From Muribaculaceae bacterium (GTDB taxonomy: Bacteria > Bacteroidota > Bacteroidia > Bacteroidales > Muribaculaceae), in assembly GCA_009775355.1 (NCBI GenBank), contig VSPN01000023.1, positions 1-40,472 of the forward strand: 40,472 nucleotides of DNA. Direction: 5' to 3'. Below the pieces are notes generated by a model. The model did no database searches and was not told the origin of the DNA. It was given only the letters and a program-made list of their open reading frames with translations. Both the position numbers and the translations under genes were made by a program. Below, in pieces: positions 8,897 through 17,497 of this stretch (position 1 is the first letter of the stretch; each line of letters starts with the position of its first letter).

Positions 8897-8936
8897 CAAA
8901 GTTATAAATAATTCCAATATCGTTAAAACGATTAAC
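8897..8936 (-). promoter_or_regulatory. perR promoter and possible operator
   Basis: On the minus strand, TAACTTTG (8904-8897) matches TAnnTTTG exactly, 20 bases upstream of perR. Behind it are ATCGTT-AA-AACGAT (8919-8932) and an overlapping GTTAA-N5-TTAAC (8922-8936), inverted repeats where a repressor dimer could block the -33 region. The operator role is inference. Confidence 0.5.
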
Positions 8937-8972
8937 ATTCTTTAACCGGTATATTATGGTCTTTTAACTACT

Positions 8973-9012
8973 GAAGGGGGATTCCGCGCGCCACAGCGCG
9001 GAATCCCCCTTC
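8973..9012. terminator. Terminator between perR and FISUMP operon
   Basis: Perfect 17-bp GC-rich arms, 8973-8989 and 8996-9012, with a 6-base loop. It lies 40 bases past the stop of the minus-strand gene at 9053-10315 and separates that operon from perR-rbr. Confidence 0.7.
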
Positions 9013-9052
9013 GGGAAAAAGGTTATGTGCAGTCAGAATCCTGGCCGGTCTG

Positions 9053-10315
9053 TCATTTGATTTTTACGCATCTTACGGGCAGGGCGAATGAGGGATTCGC
9101 CTTAGCTTTGGTCTCCTTGAATGTATATATGTCGGGGTCGTTTACACAGCTGATTGACAGTCTTGACACGAAGCGGTCGATAAGACCCATGTCAATAAGT
9201 TCCTCAAGGGTGTACTGCTGCATGTTGGGGTTGTCGAGCACGCCGAGATAGTCGTCGATCACGACAGATGCGTTCCAGCACATGTATCCGGGGAAGCCGA
9301 CCACATTCTCGCCTGTGTCGTACAGTCTGTTCTGGTTGCCGGCGGGGAACCATGATGTGCTACCTTCAAACGTATAGTATGCACCTGACTGGTCAGCCTC
9401 GACCTTGATAATGTCTACATAATTGTCTCCCCATTTGTCGCCGTCGGGAATCCTGTAGCCTGCGGGACTCGGATCAAGATCCGTCTTTTCGGAGCCCCAC
9501 AGTGTGTAGTCCGTGTCCGACTGCCATGTGCCGACGGGATTGCCGGTAAAGAATGTTGTCGGAGCGGCGATCGATTCTTCGAGAGTGGCGCATTTTTTCT
9601 CGACTGTCCATTCGAGACCATAGGCGGGGTTCATGACAGTCCATTTGCGGGCTTCGTTGAAAGTTTCACCTTCGGAGTCCCATTCATCCTCGAATCCTGC
9701 GAAGATAGGCACCGGACGGCCCCACTGGTAGACCACGGCTCCCCATGCTTTCTTGCCATCTTCCTTGGTGGCTCCGGTAGCTCCCATGAAACGGTCGAGT
9801 ATCGTGGCGCCCCCTTCGAGACTCTTCTCTTCCGGCTTCGGCGTCATCCAGAGAAGCCACACCCATATTACCTTCCCCTCGCTGTCGAATGCAGCCAGAG
9901 CGGCGTTGCCGTAATTGCCTGTGGCGGTGAAGCTCACCTTCCCGTCGGAATAGTTCACATCCGACAGCAGGTGCTGCTCGGTGTCGGCAGGATCGGCTTT
10001 CTGCGCCCAGATCCAGTCAACGTCGGCCACGCCCTCGATAGCCTTTCCGCTCGGGAGGTTCGTGAAGAATTCATAGTCGCCGGCACGGGATACGATATAT
10101 GTGTTGGCCGGTTCGGAGAATGTGAAAGTCTCGTTGCCGCCCGGTTCGTAAGAATCGGGGCTGAACGAAATGCAGTCGACGTCGGCATGATTGAAGGTCT
10201 GCGTATTGCCGTTCTTGAAGTGTACGGTAAATGACTGTGCGCAGAGAGTCAGAGCCACCGAAGCGAGAGCCAGGACTGAAGAGAGTGAGCGGTATGAGGT
10301 AAAGTTTTTCATCAT
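9053..10315 (-). CDS. FISUMP-domain exported protein
   Basis: A 420-residue secreted protein with a signal peptide (cleavage near LTLCAQ-S). A short N-terminal motif (FTVHFKNGNTQTFNHADVDC) resembles that of its operon partner. The C-terminal two thirds match the style of the Fibrobacter succinogenes major paralogous (FISUMP) domain: DRFMGATGAT, a YQWGRPVP segment, AGYRIPDGDKWG and the terminal ALPVRCVK. These domains occur in Bacteroidetes surface or extracellular proteins and resemble carbohydrate-binding C-type-lectin-like folds; the function is unknown. The start ATG overlaps the stop of the upstream gene (10312-10315), so the two are translationally coupled. Confidence 0.8.
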   Translation of the reverse strand: MMKNFTSYRSLSSVLALASVALTLCAQSFTVHFKNGNTQTFNHADVDCISFSPDSYEPGGNETFTFSEPANTYIVSRAGDYEFFTNLPSGKAIEGVADVDWIWAQKADPADTEQHLLSDVNYSDGKVSFTATGNYGNAALAAFDSEGKVIWVWLLWMTPKPEEKSLEGGATILDRFMGATGATKEDGKKAWGAVVYQWGRPVPIFAGFEDEWDSEGETFNEARKWTVMNPAYGLEWTVEKKCATLEESIAAPTTFFTGNPVGTWQSDTDYTLWGSEKTDLDPSPAGYRIPDGDKWGDNYVDIIKVEADQSGAYYTFEGSTSWFPAGNQNRLYDTGENVVGFPGYMCWNASVVIDDYLGVLDNPNMQQYTLEELIDMGLIDRFVSRLSISCVNDPDIYTFKETKAKANPSFALPVRCVKIK

Positions 10316-10794
10316 CTTATGAGTTTGAATGATTGTCCGTTTGAAACTGAGATAATATAAGTGCCGGCAGAGAGTGCGGAAAGATCAAGCGTCACTGATC
10401 CGGAGGCGTCTGCCACGGCGGAGGCGGCAGTCTTGCCGTCGGTGGAGTAGAGGGTCACACGTGTGCCCGGTTCAAGACCCGACACAGATGCGCTGTTTCT
10501 GTCGCGATAGGTCAGGCGGGTTTCGCCTTCGGCAAGGGCCGGAGCTGTCGAGCCTGGATCTCCGATCACGAATTTCTCGACCGAATCGCAGTCGTATTCG
10601 GCCTCGACAGTGCCGGCTTTGATCGTCATCATGGGTGTCTGAAGGCTCACCACGGGTCTGTCTTCGAGGTCGAAACTCGTTGTTGTCCCGTCGCGGAAAC
10701 TGACAATGAGGTATTCGGCAGCGGCTCCCTGCGATATAAGCAGTGCGGCCGCCATCGCCACCATTCCTCGCGAAAATCTGAAAACATGTGGCAT
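10312..10794 (-). CDS. Small exported protein with T9SS-like C-terminus
   Basis: A 160-residue exported protein. The signal peptide ends near QGAAA-E. The N-terminal motif YLIVSFRDGTTTSFDLEDRP parallels that of the downstream FISUMP protein. The C-terminal about 65 residues (GLEPGTRVTLYSTDGK, then LSAGTYIISVSNGQSFKLIR) have the beta-sandwich pattern of type IX secretion type-A sorting domains. Almost nothing lies between the two parts, so it is close to a bare sorting domain with an N-terminal cap. First gene of the two-gene operon. Function unknown. Confidence 0.7.
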   Translation of the reverse strand: MPHVFRFSRGMVAMAAALLISQGAAAEYLIVSFRDGTTTSFDLEDRPVVSLQTPMMTIKAGTVEAEYDCDSVEKFVIGDPGSTAPALAEGETRLTYRDRNSASVSGLEPGTRVTLYSTDGKTAASAVADASGSVTLDLSALSAGTYIISVSNGQSFKLIR

Positions 10795-10938
10795 ATGAAA
10801 AGGATTAAATGGTTTATGGTTTCATTTGCAAAGTTGCAGGAATAAAAAATCAAAAAAAATGACATAGTTCATTATTTTGCCATTACAGGCACAACAAAAC
10901 GATGAAAATTACATTTAAAGATATAAGTAAGTGCACAA

Positions 10939-11520
10939 ATGTCTATAAAAGTTGAATTGTCAGAAATTCTTGCCATGCACGCGCCTCTTGATGAGAAATG
11001 CCTGGAGGCCATGCGCGGGTCGGTGGAACTGCTGCGGGTGCCGAAGCGCAGCATTCTCATGCGTCAGGGCGAGGTGTGCCGTTATTTCTACTTCAACCGG
11101 TCGGGCATAACGCGGGTGGTGCATGACAGCGACGGCATAGAAGACACTATCTGTTTCGGCACCGGAGGCGATGTATTCACCTCCCTGCAGTCATATTATG
11201 AAGGCGCGCCATCCATATTCTCGCTGACGACTGTGACTGAATCTGAAGTGTGGACTCTCTCTTACGAGGAGATGGACCGTCTTTCGGAGCGGTTTCCGTC
11301 GCTTGTGCTCTGGATGCGCAATCTTCTGCTCGGACAGGTCATCACCTTTGAGCGACGTTATCTTTTCTTCGGCAAGAACGATGCCGAGACACGCTATATC
11401 AATTTCATCAACCAGCGCAACAGTCTGCTGCGCGACATTCCGGTCAAATACGTGGCGCAATATCTGAAGATCGCGCCCGAGTATCTGTCGCGCATACGTC
11501 GCCGCATCGCCGGCAAATAA
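10939..11520 (+). CDS. Crp/Fnr-family transcriptional regulator
   Basis: A 193-residue regulator. The cyclic-nucleotide-binding-like beta barrel spans about residues 15-125 (RSILMRQGEVCRYFYF), with a dimerisation helix after it. A short C-terminal helix-turn-helix (VKYVAQYLKIAPEYLSRIRR) is typical of the Bacteroidetes Crp/Fnr group. The effector is not evident: the Arg of the cAMP pocket is not recognisable and there is no FNR-type Cys cluster. It is divergent from the exported-protein operon across 144 bases, so it might regulate it. Two hairpins follow its stop. Confidence 0.87.
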   Translation: MSIKVELSEILAMHAPLDEKCLEAMRGSVELLRVPKRSILMRQGEVCRYFYFNRSGITRVVHDSDGIEDTICFGTGGDVFTSLQSYYEGAPSIFSLTTVTESEVWTLSYEEMDRLSERFPSLVLWMRNLLLGQVITFERRYLFFGKNDAETRYINFINQRNSLLRDIPVKYVAQYLKIAPEYLSRIRRRIAGK

Positions 11521-11541
11521 GTGAATTGCCTGAAAATAATA

Positions 11542-11581
11542 AGAAGTCTCCTGATCGACCCCGTGGCCGCAGGAGACTTCT
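11542..11581 (+). terminator. Hairpin after Crp/Fnr gene
   Basis: Perfect 12-bp arms, 11542-11553 and 11570-11581, 22 bases after the regulator's stop, followed by a short T-rich stretch (ATTTTA). Confidence 0.6.
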
Positions 11582-11592
11582 CGGATTTTAGG

Positions 11593-11651
11593 CCCCATCC
11601 CACAAAAAATGTTAAAGCAGGGGTTGCTTTAACATTTTTTGTGGGATGGGG
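11593..11651. terminator. 27-bp perfect bidirectional hairpin
   Basis: The arms 11593-11619 and 11625-11651 are perfectly complementary over 27 bp with a 5-base loop, and contain an A6/T6 tract on each side. It lies between the convergent Crp/Fnr gene and the end of the polysaccharide locus and ends two bases before the GH3 stop codon. It probably stops transcription from both sides; the stem is unusually long. Confidence 0.75.
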
Positions 11652-11653
11652 TC

Positions 11654-13943
11654 TTATTTCAGCGTGAATTTCTGCGTGAGCAGGCGTCGGCTGTCAGGGC
11701 CGGCCATCACCTCGAATTCTCCCGGCTCGGCCACATAGTCAAGATTGTAGTCGTAGAACCGGAGATTGTCGGGCGTGATGCGGAACTGCACGGCCTTGCT
11801 TTCGCCCGGTTTCAGCGATACGGTCTCGAAATGCTTGAGTTCCTTGACAGGGCGTGCCACCGAACCGCGCACATCGCGGATGTAGAACTGCACGGTCTCG
11901 TCACCCTCGCGCGAGCCGGTGTTGGTGACAGTCACCGTAGCGGTCAGCGCGCCGTCAGGATCCAGTGTGTCGCTGTCAAGATGGAAGTTGCTGTAATTGT
12001 AGTCAGTATAGCTCAATCCGTAGCCGAACGGATAGAGAGGCTCGTTGGGAGCGTCGATATAGTTCGAACGGTATTTCTGGAATGATGGATCCGCCGGATT
12101 TTTCGGGCGTCCTGTGTTCATGTGGTTGTAGTAGATTGGTATCTGTCCGACATTGACGGGCATCGACACCGTCAGCTTGCCCGACGGGTTGACATCGCCG
12201 AAGACCACGTCGGCAATTGCGTCGGCGGCTTCCGAACCTCCGAACCACACATTCAGAATGGCAGGAACATTGGCTGACTCCCACGTAAGCACAGTGGGGC
12301 GACCCGAGAAATTAAGCATCACCACGGGTTTGCCAGTGGCAAGCAGAGCCTCGAGCAGGCGCCGCTGAGTATCGGGCAGAGTCAGATCGGTTTTCGAAGA
12401 TGACTCGCCGCTCGATTCGGTGGCCTCGCCGAGCGCGGCGACGACCACGTCTGCACCGGCGGCTACTGCGAGAGCCTCGTCAAGAAGCTCCTTTTCGGAA
12501 CGCGGATCACGCATGTCGTTGCCGAAGACGGTGCATGCCGCCTCAAGCGCCGGATCCTCATACAGGTCCTTTGGCCCATACCACCTCCGCCTTGCCGGCG
12601 AGAGCGTCGCGGAAACCCTGCAGAAGCGACTTGTATTTCTTCTTGTCGGCGGCCACGCTCCATGTTCCCGGCATGTTGACGGCACTGTTTGACATAGGTC
12701 CGACAAGCGCCACCCGCCCTTTCTTGGCAAGGGGTAACACATTGCCCTCGTTTTTCAAAAGCACGAACGACTTCGCAGCTATGGCACGCGCGGCGGCGCG
12801 GTTGGCTTCGGTGTAGATGTCTGTCTTCTCCCGTGTCACGTCATTATACTTGTAGGGGTCATCAAAAAGGCCGAGCTTGTATTTAGCCTCCAGTATGCGA
12901 CGCACGGCGGTATCGATCTCATTCTGTGTCACCTTGCCCTCTTCAAGACTTTTCTTCAGTGTGCCGATGAACCCGAACGAGCACATGTCCATGTCGGTTC
13001 CGGCCTTGAGCGAGCGGGCGGAAGCTCCAGGCAGGTCCTCGAGACCGTGCACGGCCACCTCGCCGATCGAACCGTAATCGGTGACTACGAAGCCGTTGAA
13101 ATTCCACTGGCGGCGCAGCACGTCGTCGAGAAGCCATTTGTTCTCGGTGGCCGGTATGCCGTCGACAAGATTGAACGAAGACATCACCGAACCGGCTCCG
13201 GCATCTACGGCAGCTTTATAGGGAGCGAAATATTCGTTGTACATCCGATAGCGGCTCATGTCGACCGTGTTGTAGTCACGTCCGGCTTCCGATGCTCCGT
13301 AGAGCGCGAAATGCTTCACGCAGGCCATGACGTCATCCTTGCCGCCAAGGTCTTTCCCCTGGTAACCGCGCACCATTGCCCGGGCCACTTCAGATCCGAG
13401 ATACGGATCCTCGCCCGACCCTTCCGACATGCGCCCCCAGCGCGGGTCGCGGCTTATGTCGACCATTGGGCTGAATGTCCAGCATATGCCGCCGGCCGAC
13501 ATCTCGGAGGCGGCGATGCGCGCCGAGCGCTCTATGGCATCCATATCCCAGGTGCACGAGAGTCCGAGGGGAATCGGGAAGACCGTTTCATATCCGTGTA
13601 TGACATCCATGCCGATGAGCAGCGGTATGCCGAGACGCGATTTCTCGACGGCGATTTTCTGGAGCTCGCGAATCTTGGAGGCTCCCTTGATGTTGAATGT
13701 ACCGCCGACCTGGCCGCGGGCCACCGCCGCGCCGATATTGCTGTCGATGGTCTGTCCGGTCACTATGTCGTCTGACGGGGGCAGATTGAGTTGTCCGAGT
13801 TTTTCGTCGAGAGTCATGCGCGACATCAGCCCGGTTATGAACCGGTCCATTTTCTCCTTATCGGCAGGAGTGGAGGGAATCGCCGCCGAGGCCAACGATG
13901 ACGAAAGCAGTGCAGTGGCTGCGAGCGTTACAATGTTTCTCAT
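11654..13943 (-). pseudogene. GH3 beta-glucosidase, frameshifted
   Basis: A BglX-type family 3 beta-glucosidase gene split between two frames. The first part (start 13943, 461 codons, stop at 12558-12560) has a signal peptide (cleavage near SLASA-A), the TIM-barrel domain with KHFALYG, and the nucleophile Asp289 in VVTDYGS. The second frame resumes at about 12568 with GPKDLYEDPALE and carries the C-terminal alpha/beta domain (GESSSKTDL, containing the likely acid/base region) and an Fn3-like domain ending at 11654. The break lies in WAKG/DLYED at 12566-12575, where related enzymes read AKGA(N)-acidic; a few bases seem to be missing. The ATG overlaps the upstream GH3 stop. It is either a real inactivation or a sequence error. 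Confidence 0.85.
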
Positions 13944-16171
13944 TTTAATCTGAATTTGACGGTTGACTTTATATTGTCGGAGGCCGGACCGACTGAGGCG
14001 ATGAAATCGCCGGGTTCCGCAATCCACTCATGTCTGTCGGCATCGAAGTAGGAAAGTGCCTCGCGGTCGATGATTATCTTTACGTCGCGTGTCTCTCCGG
14101 GTTCGAGATAGACCTTGGCGAACCCTTTGAGCTCTTTGGCCGGACGTGACACGCTGCATTTCGGATCCGAGATATAGAGCTGCACTACCTCGGCACCGGC
14201 TCTGTCGCCGATGTTGGTGACCGGCACGGTGAACGTCACTGTGCCGTTCTGCCCGATCTCGTTGCGGTCGGCAGTGGCCTTGCCGAAACTGAACGCCGTG
14301 TAGCTGAGACCGTGACCGAAAGCAAAGAGCGGCTTCACCTTCTTCGTGTCGTGCCAGCGATAGCCGACGAGAAGACCTTCGGCATATTCGAGATCTGTTA
14401 TATCGGAGTCCTGTCGCTTCACGCCTGGATATGCACCGAGTGCATGCGCTCCGTTGTCGGCAAGTCTGACAGGGAACGAGAACGGGAGTTTGCCCGAGGG
14501 GTTGACCTCGCCGAAGATGACGTCGGCGATCGAGTTGCCGGCCTCCGAGCCGAGGAACCAGGCCTGAACGATCGCCTGAACGTCGCGCACCCAGGGCATC
14601 GCCACGGCATTGCCGCTGACATTGACCACGACAAGATTGCGTGTGGCGCGGGCGAGCGCGCCTATCACGTCGTCCTGTCCGTAGGGAAGTCCGAGACCGG
14701 TGCGGTCTGCGTCCTCGCAGTCCTGGCCGGGACTCTTGTTGAGGCCGCCCACGAAAATGACATAGTCGGCGCCTGAGGCGCAGCTCACGGCCTCGCTTAT
14801 GAGTTCGGAGGGGGTGCGGCTGTCGTTAAGGTCCTGTCCGGTCACGACACCGTTGTATTCGCCGGTGACATCGCCAACATACCCGCGTACCCATTCGACA
14901 TCCATTCCATATTTTGCGGCGGCAGCGCGTATGCCTTCAAGAGGCGACACCTCGCGCTGCGCCTTGAGCGACGAGCTTCCGCCGCCCACGGTCATCATCT
15001 TGACGGCGTTCTCGCCGACAACAAGGATGCGGCCACCCTTGCGTGGAACGACAGGGAGCACGCTTCTCTCGTTGCGGAGCAGCACTATGCCCTCGTCGCC
15101 GATGCGGCGCGCGGCGGCATAGTGAGCCTCGCTGCACATCGAGCCTGCGCCCTTGCTGTAGTCCATGGCAGTGCGCATCATCAGGCGCAGCACGCGGCGG
15201 GCCTTGTCGTCGAGTTCGGCGGTGCCCACCTCCCCGCTTGCTATAAGCGCACGGTAAGGATTGGCCAGATGGTAATTGTCGTAGGCGTTGCTCGCGCCGT
15301 TGGCAAGACCGTCGGTCCAGCTTCCGAACTCAAGGTCGAGTCCGTTGGCTATGGCCTGCCGGGTGTCGTGGGTTCCGCCCCAGTCGCTGATCACCGCTCC
15401 GTCGAATCCCCATTCCTTCTTGAGGATGTCGTTGAGCATACGCCCGTTATGGCACAGATGCTCGTCGCCGTAGAGGTTGTAGGCTCCCATGATGCTCCAT
15501 GCACCACCTTTCTGAACGGCCGCCTTGAAGGCAGGAAGATATATTTCATAGAGTGTGCGGTCATCAAGGATGACGTTGGTGGTGTGGCGGTTGACCTCGT
15601 TGTTGTTGAGCGCGAAATGCTTCACGCAGGCCGCCACTCCGCAGCTCTGGAGTCCCTGCACGTAGGGCACCACCATCTCAGATGCGAGAAATGGATCCTC
15701 GCCCATATATTCGAAATTGCGCCCGTTGAGCGGCGTGCGATATATGTTGACGCCGGGTCCGAGCATCACGTCCTTTCCCCTGTAGCGGGCCTCCTCGCCG
15801 AGAGAGCGGCCATACAGACGGGCGACTTCGGGATTCCATGTTGCCGCGAGGCAGGTAAGTGCCGGGAAAGCCACGCAGGAGTCGTTGGTCTGCCCGGCCT
15901 GCTCCCATTCGTCCCACAGCACGTCGGGGCGGACGCCGTGCGGGCCGTCGTCTGTCCATAGGTCGGGAAGACCGAGACGCGGCACGCCGCGCGAACTGAA
16001 CTTCGACTGGGCGTGGATGATATCGAGTTTCTCCTGTGTGGTCATGCGCGAAAGGGCATCCTCCACACGCTCCTCAAGGGGACGCGAGCTGTCGAGATAG
16101 ACCGGTGTCTGAGCGGACATGGCTGCCGCCGACATGACGGCTGTCGCCGCCATGATATATAATGTTTTCAT
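13940..16171 (-). CDS. GH3 beta-glucosidase
   Basis: A 743-residue exported family 3 glycoside hydrolase. The start at 16171 gives a signal peptide ending AMSA-Q; the frame extends to 16351 without signal-like residues. The barrel domain includes GPGVNIYRTPLNGRNFEY, KHFALNN and the catalytic nucleophile Asp263 (VISDWGG). The alpha/beta sandwich (about 390-600) and Fn3-like domain (about 650-740) follow. It releases glucose from the non-reducing ends of beta-gluco-oligosaccharides, probably in the periplasm. It belongs to a different GH3 branch from the broken copy downstream (SDW rather than TDY motif), so the two probably had different linkage preferences. It lies 43 bases after GH5 and overlaps the next gene by four. 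Confidence 0.92.
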   Translation of the reverse strand: MKTLYIMAATAVMSAAAMSAQTPVYLDSSRPLEERVEDALSRMTTQEKLDIIHAQSKFSSRGVPRLGLPDLWTDDGPHGVRPDVLWDEWEQAGQTNDSCVAFPALTCLAATWNPEVARLYGRSLGEEARYRGKDVMLGPGVNIYRTPLNGRNFEYMGEDPFLASEMVVPYVQGLQSCGVAACVKHFALNNNEVNRHTTNVILDDRTLYEIYLPAFKAAVQKGGAWSIMGAYNLYGDEHLCHNGRMLNDILKKEWGFDGAVISDWGGTHDTRQAIANGLDLEFGSWTDGLANGASNAYDNYHLANPYRALIASGEVGTAELDDKARRVLRLMMRTAMDYSKGAGSMCSEAHYAAARRIGDEGIVLLRNERSVLPVVPRKGGRILVVGENAVKMMTVGGGSSSLKAQREVSPLEGIRAAAAKYGMDVEWVRGYVGDVTGEYNGVVTGQDLNDSRTPSELISEAVSCASGADYVIFVGGLNKSPGQDCEDADRTGLGLPYGQDDVIGALARATRNLVVVNVSGNAVAMPWVRDVQAIVQAWFLGSEAGNSIADVIFGEVNPSGKLPFSFPVRLADNGAHALGAYPGVKRQDSDITDLEYAEGLLVGYRWHDTKKVKPLFAFGHGLSYTAFSFGKATADRNEIGQNGTVTFTVPVTNIGDRAGAEVVQLYISDPKCSVSRPAKELKGFAKVYLEPGETRDVKIIIDREALSYFDADRHEWIAEPGDFIASVGPASDNIKSTVKFRLK

Positions 16172-16214
16172 ATCGTTGATGCTGTTGTGGTTGTGATGAG
16201 TCTTGCCGTCGGCG

Positions 16215-17453
16215 TCAGTCGCAGCTGAGGCCGATCGAGCGGATATATGATTTCTGTGGATTGCAGTTCTCATGGCGGGAGTTGCGTATGAACTCCCGCA
16301 TTGCGGCGAGCGCGGCCTTGCGGTCGACGGTGAGATCGCGCAGTTCGGCATATGAGCCTCTTTTACCCTCGGCGAACTCCACCACCGCGTCCCATCCTTC
16401 GGGGCGGGTTATGCCGTTCATGCATGAATCGCCGAGTTTCTTGTAGGGCCAGAAGGTGTAACCGATGTTATTGTCTTCAAGCGTTCTGACGAAAGCGGCC
16501 TGCCACTCGTCGGTGTTGTGTCCGATCTCTCCCATATACATAGGCAGACCCGTCTTGTCGCGGAAAGCGATGATCGCTCCGATCGCTTCGGGAGTGGGGT
16601 CGCCGCCGTAGCGGTGGCAGGTATACATGATCCGGTCATCGTAAGTCCAGTCGGAGAAAGGCTCGAAATTTCCGTTCCACTGCGAGCCGCCGAGCAGGAT
16701 GATGTGGTTGCTGTCGTGGCGTCTGATCTCGGCCACGGCCATCTTGTGGACCGCCTCAAGACGGGCGTTGAGATCCTCTTTGTTGTCGAAATAGTGTGCT
16801 ATCGGCTCGTTGATCAGCTCATAGCCGAGTATCACCGGCTCGTCGGCGTAACGGGCGGCGAGCCTGCCCCATATGTCGCGGAACTTCCGTTGCGCCCTTT
16901 CGCTCTCGAAGAGCCAGGGATAGCCGTAGCTGTCGTCGATATTGTCGCCGGTCTGACCGCCCGGTGCGTCGTGCATGTCGAGAATGAGATAGAGGCGGTT
17001 GGCACGGCACCACTCCACCACGCTGTCGATGCGCTCGAAACCGTCGTGTGCCGACGCGCGGCCCATGTAGTCTTCGTCGGTGAAGAGCTTGTAGTGGAAA
17101 GGAAGCCGGATCGTGTTGGCTCCGGTCGATGCGATGAAATCGATGTCGGCGCGGGTGATATAGTTATCCTTGAAATCCTCCCAGAAATCGGCTGTGGCAT
17201 CCTCGCCGACAAGCTGACAGAACATCTCATGGATCATGCGCGGGGAATTCGTCTTCGAGAATCCGAACATATACCCTTCGGGATTGAGCCAGTTGCCGAG
17301 GTTTGTGCCTCTGATGAAAAGGCGCTCGCCGTCGGGTGTGACAAGCTCCTTGCCCTGGATTCTGACGAAACCGTCTCCGCCGGCAGCCGCCGGCAGCGAG
17401 TGCGCGGCGACTCCGACAAGAAACAATATAAAACTAATAATCACATTCTTCAT
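16215..17453 (-). CDS. GH5 glycoside hydrolase (glucanase-like)
   Basis: A 412-residue exported family 5 glycoside hydrolase. The signal peptide ends near LPAAA-G. The barrel begins with FIRGTNLGNWLNPEG, a pattern shared with exo-beta-1,3-glucanase-like members. The acid/base Glu216 lies in GYELINEP, His280 in YTCHRYGG and the nucleophile Glu309 in MYMGEIGH. No lipobox or binding module was seen, so it is likely periplasmic. In the context of GH16 and GH3 it probably trims beta-glucan oligosaccharides. The subfamily cannot be fixed by eye; cellulase- or mannanase-like action is a less likely alternative. Confidence 0.88.
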   Translation of the reverse strand: MKNVIISFILFLVGVAAHSLPAAAGGDGFVRIQGKELVTPDGERLFIRGTNLGNWLNPEGYMFGFSKTNSPRMIHEMFCQLVGEDATADFWEDFKDNYITRADIDFIASTGANTIRLPFHYKLFTDEDYMGRASAHDGFERIDSVVEWCRANRLYLILDMHDAPGGQTGDNIDDSYGYPWLFESERAQRKFRDIWGRLAARYADEPVILGYELINEPIAHYFDNKEDLNARLEAVHKMAVAEIRRHDSNHIILLGGSQWNGNFEPFSDWTYDDRIMYTCHRYGGDPTPEAIGAIIAFRDKTGLPMYMGEIGHNTDEWQAAFVRTLEDNNIGYTFWPYKKLGDSCMNGITRPEGWDAVVEFAEGKRGSYAELRDLTVDRKAALAAMREFIRNSRHENCNPQKSYIRSIGLSCD

Positions 17454-17497
17454 GATTCAGAAAATCAGGTGTAGCGTAAAGTGACAGCATGAAAGGT

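Noticed and set aside
15122..15961. 279-codon open frame antisense to GH3
   Set aside because: Fully covered by the intact GH3; no domain or start signal of its own.
16518..17474. 318-codon open frame antisense to GH5
   Set aside because: It mirrors the GH5 gene, whose catalytic motifs are intact. The translation is low-complexity in Val, His and Glu, as expected from antisense reading of GC-rich codons.
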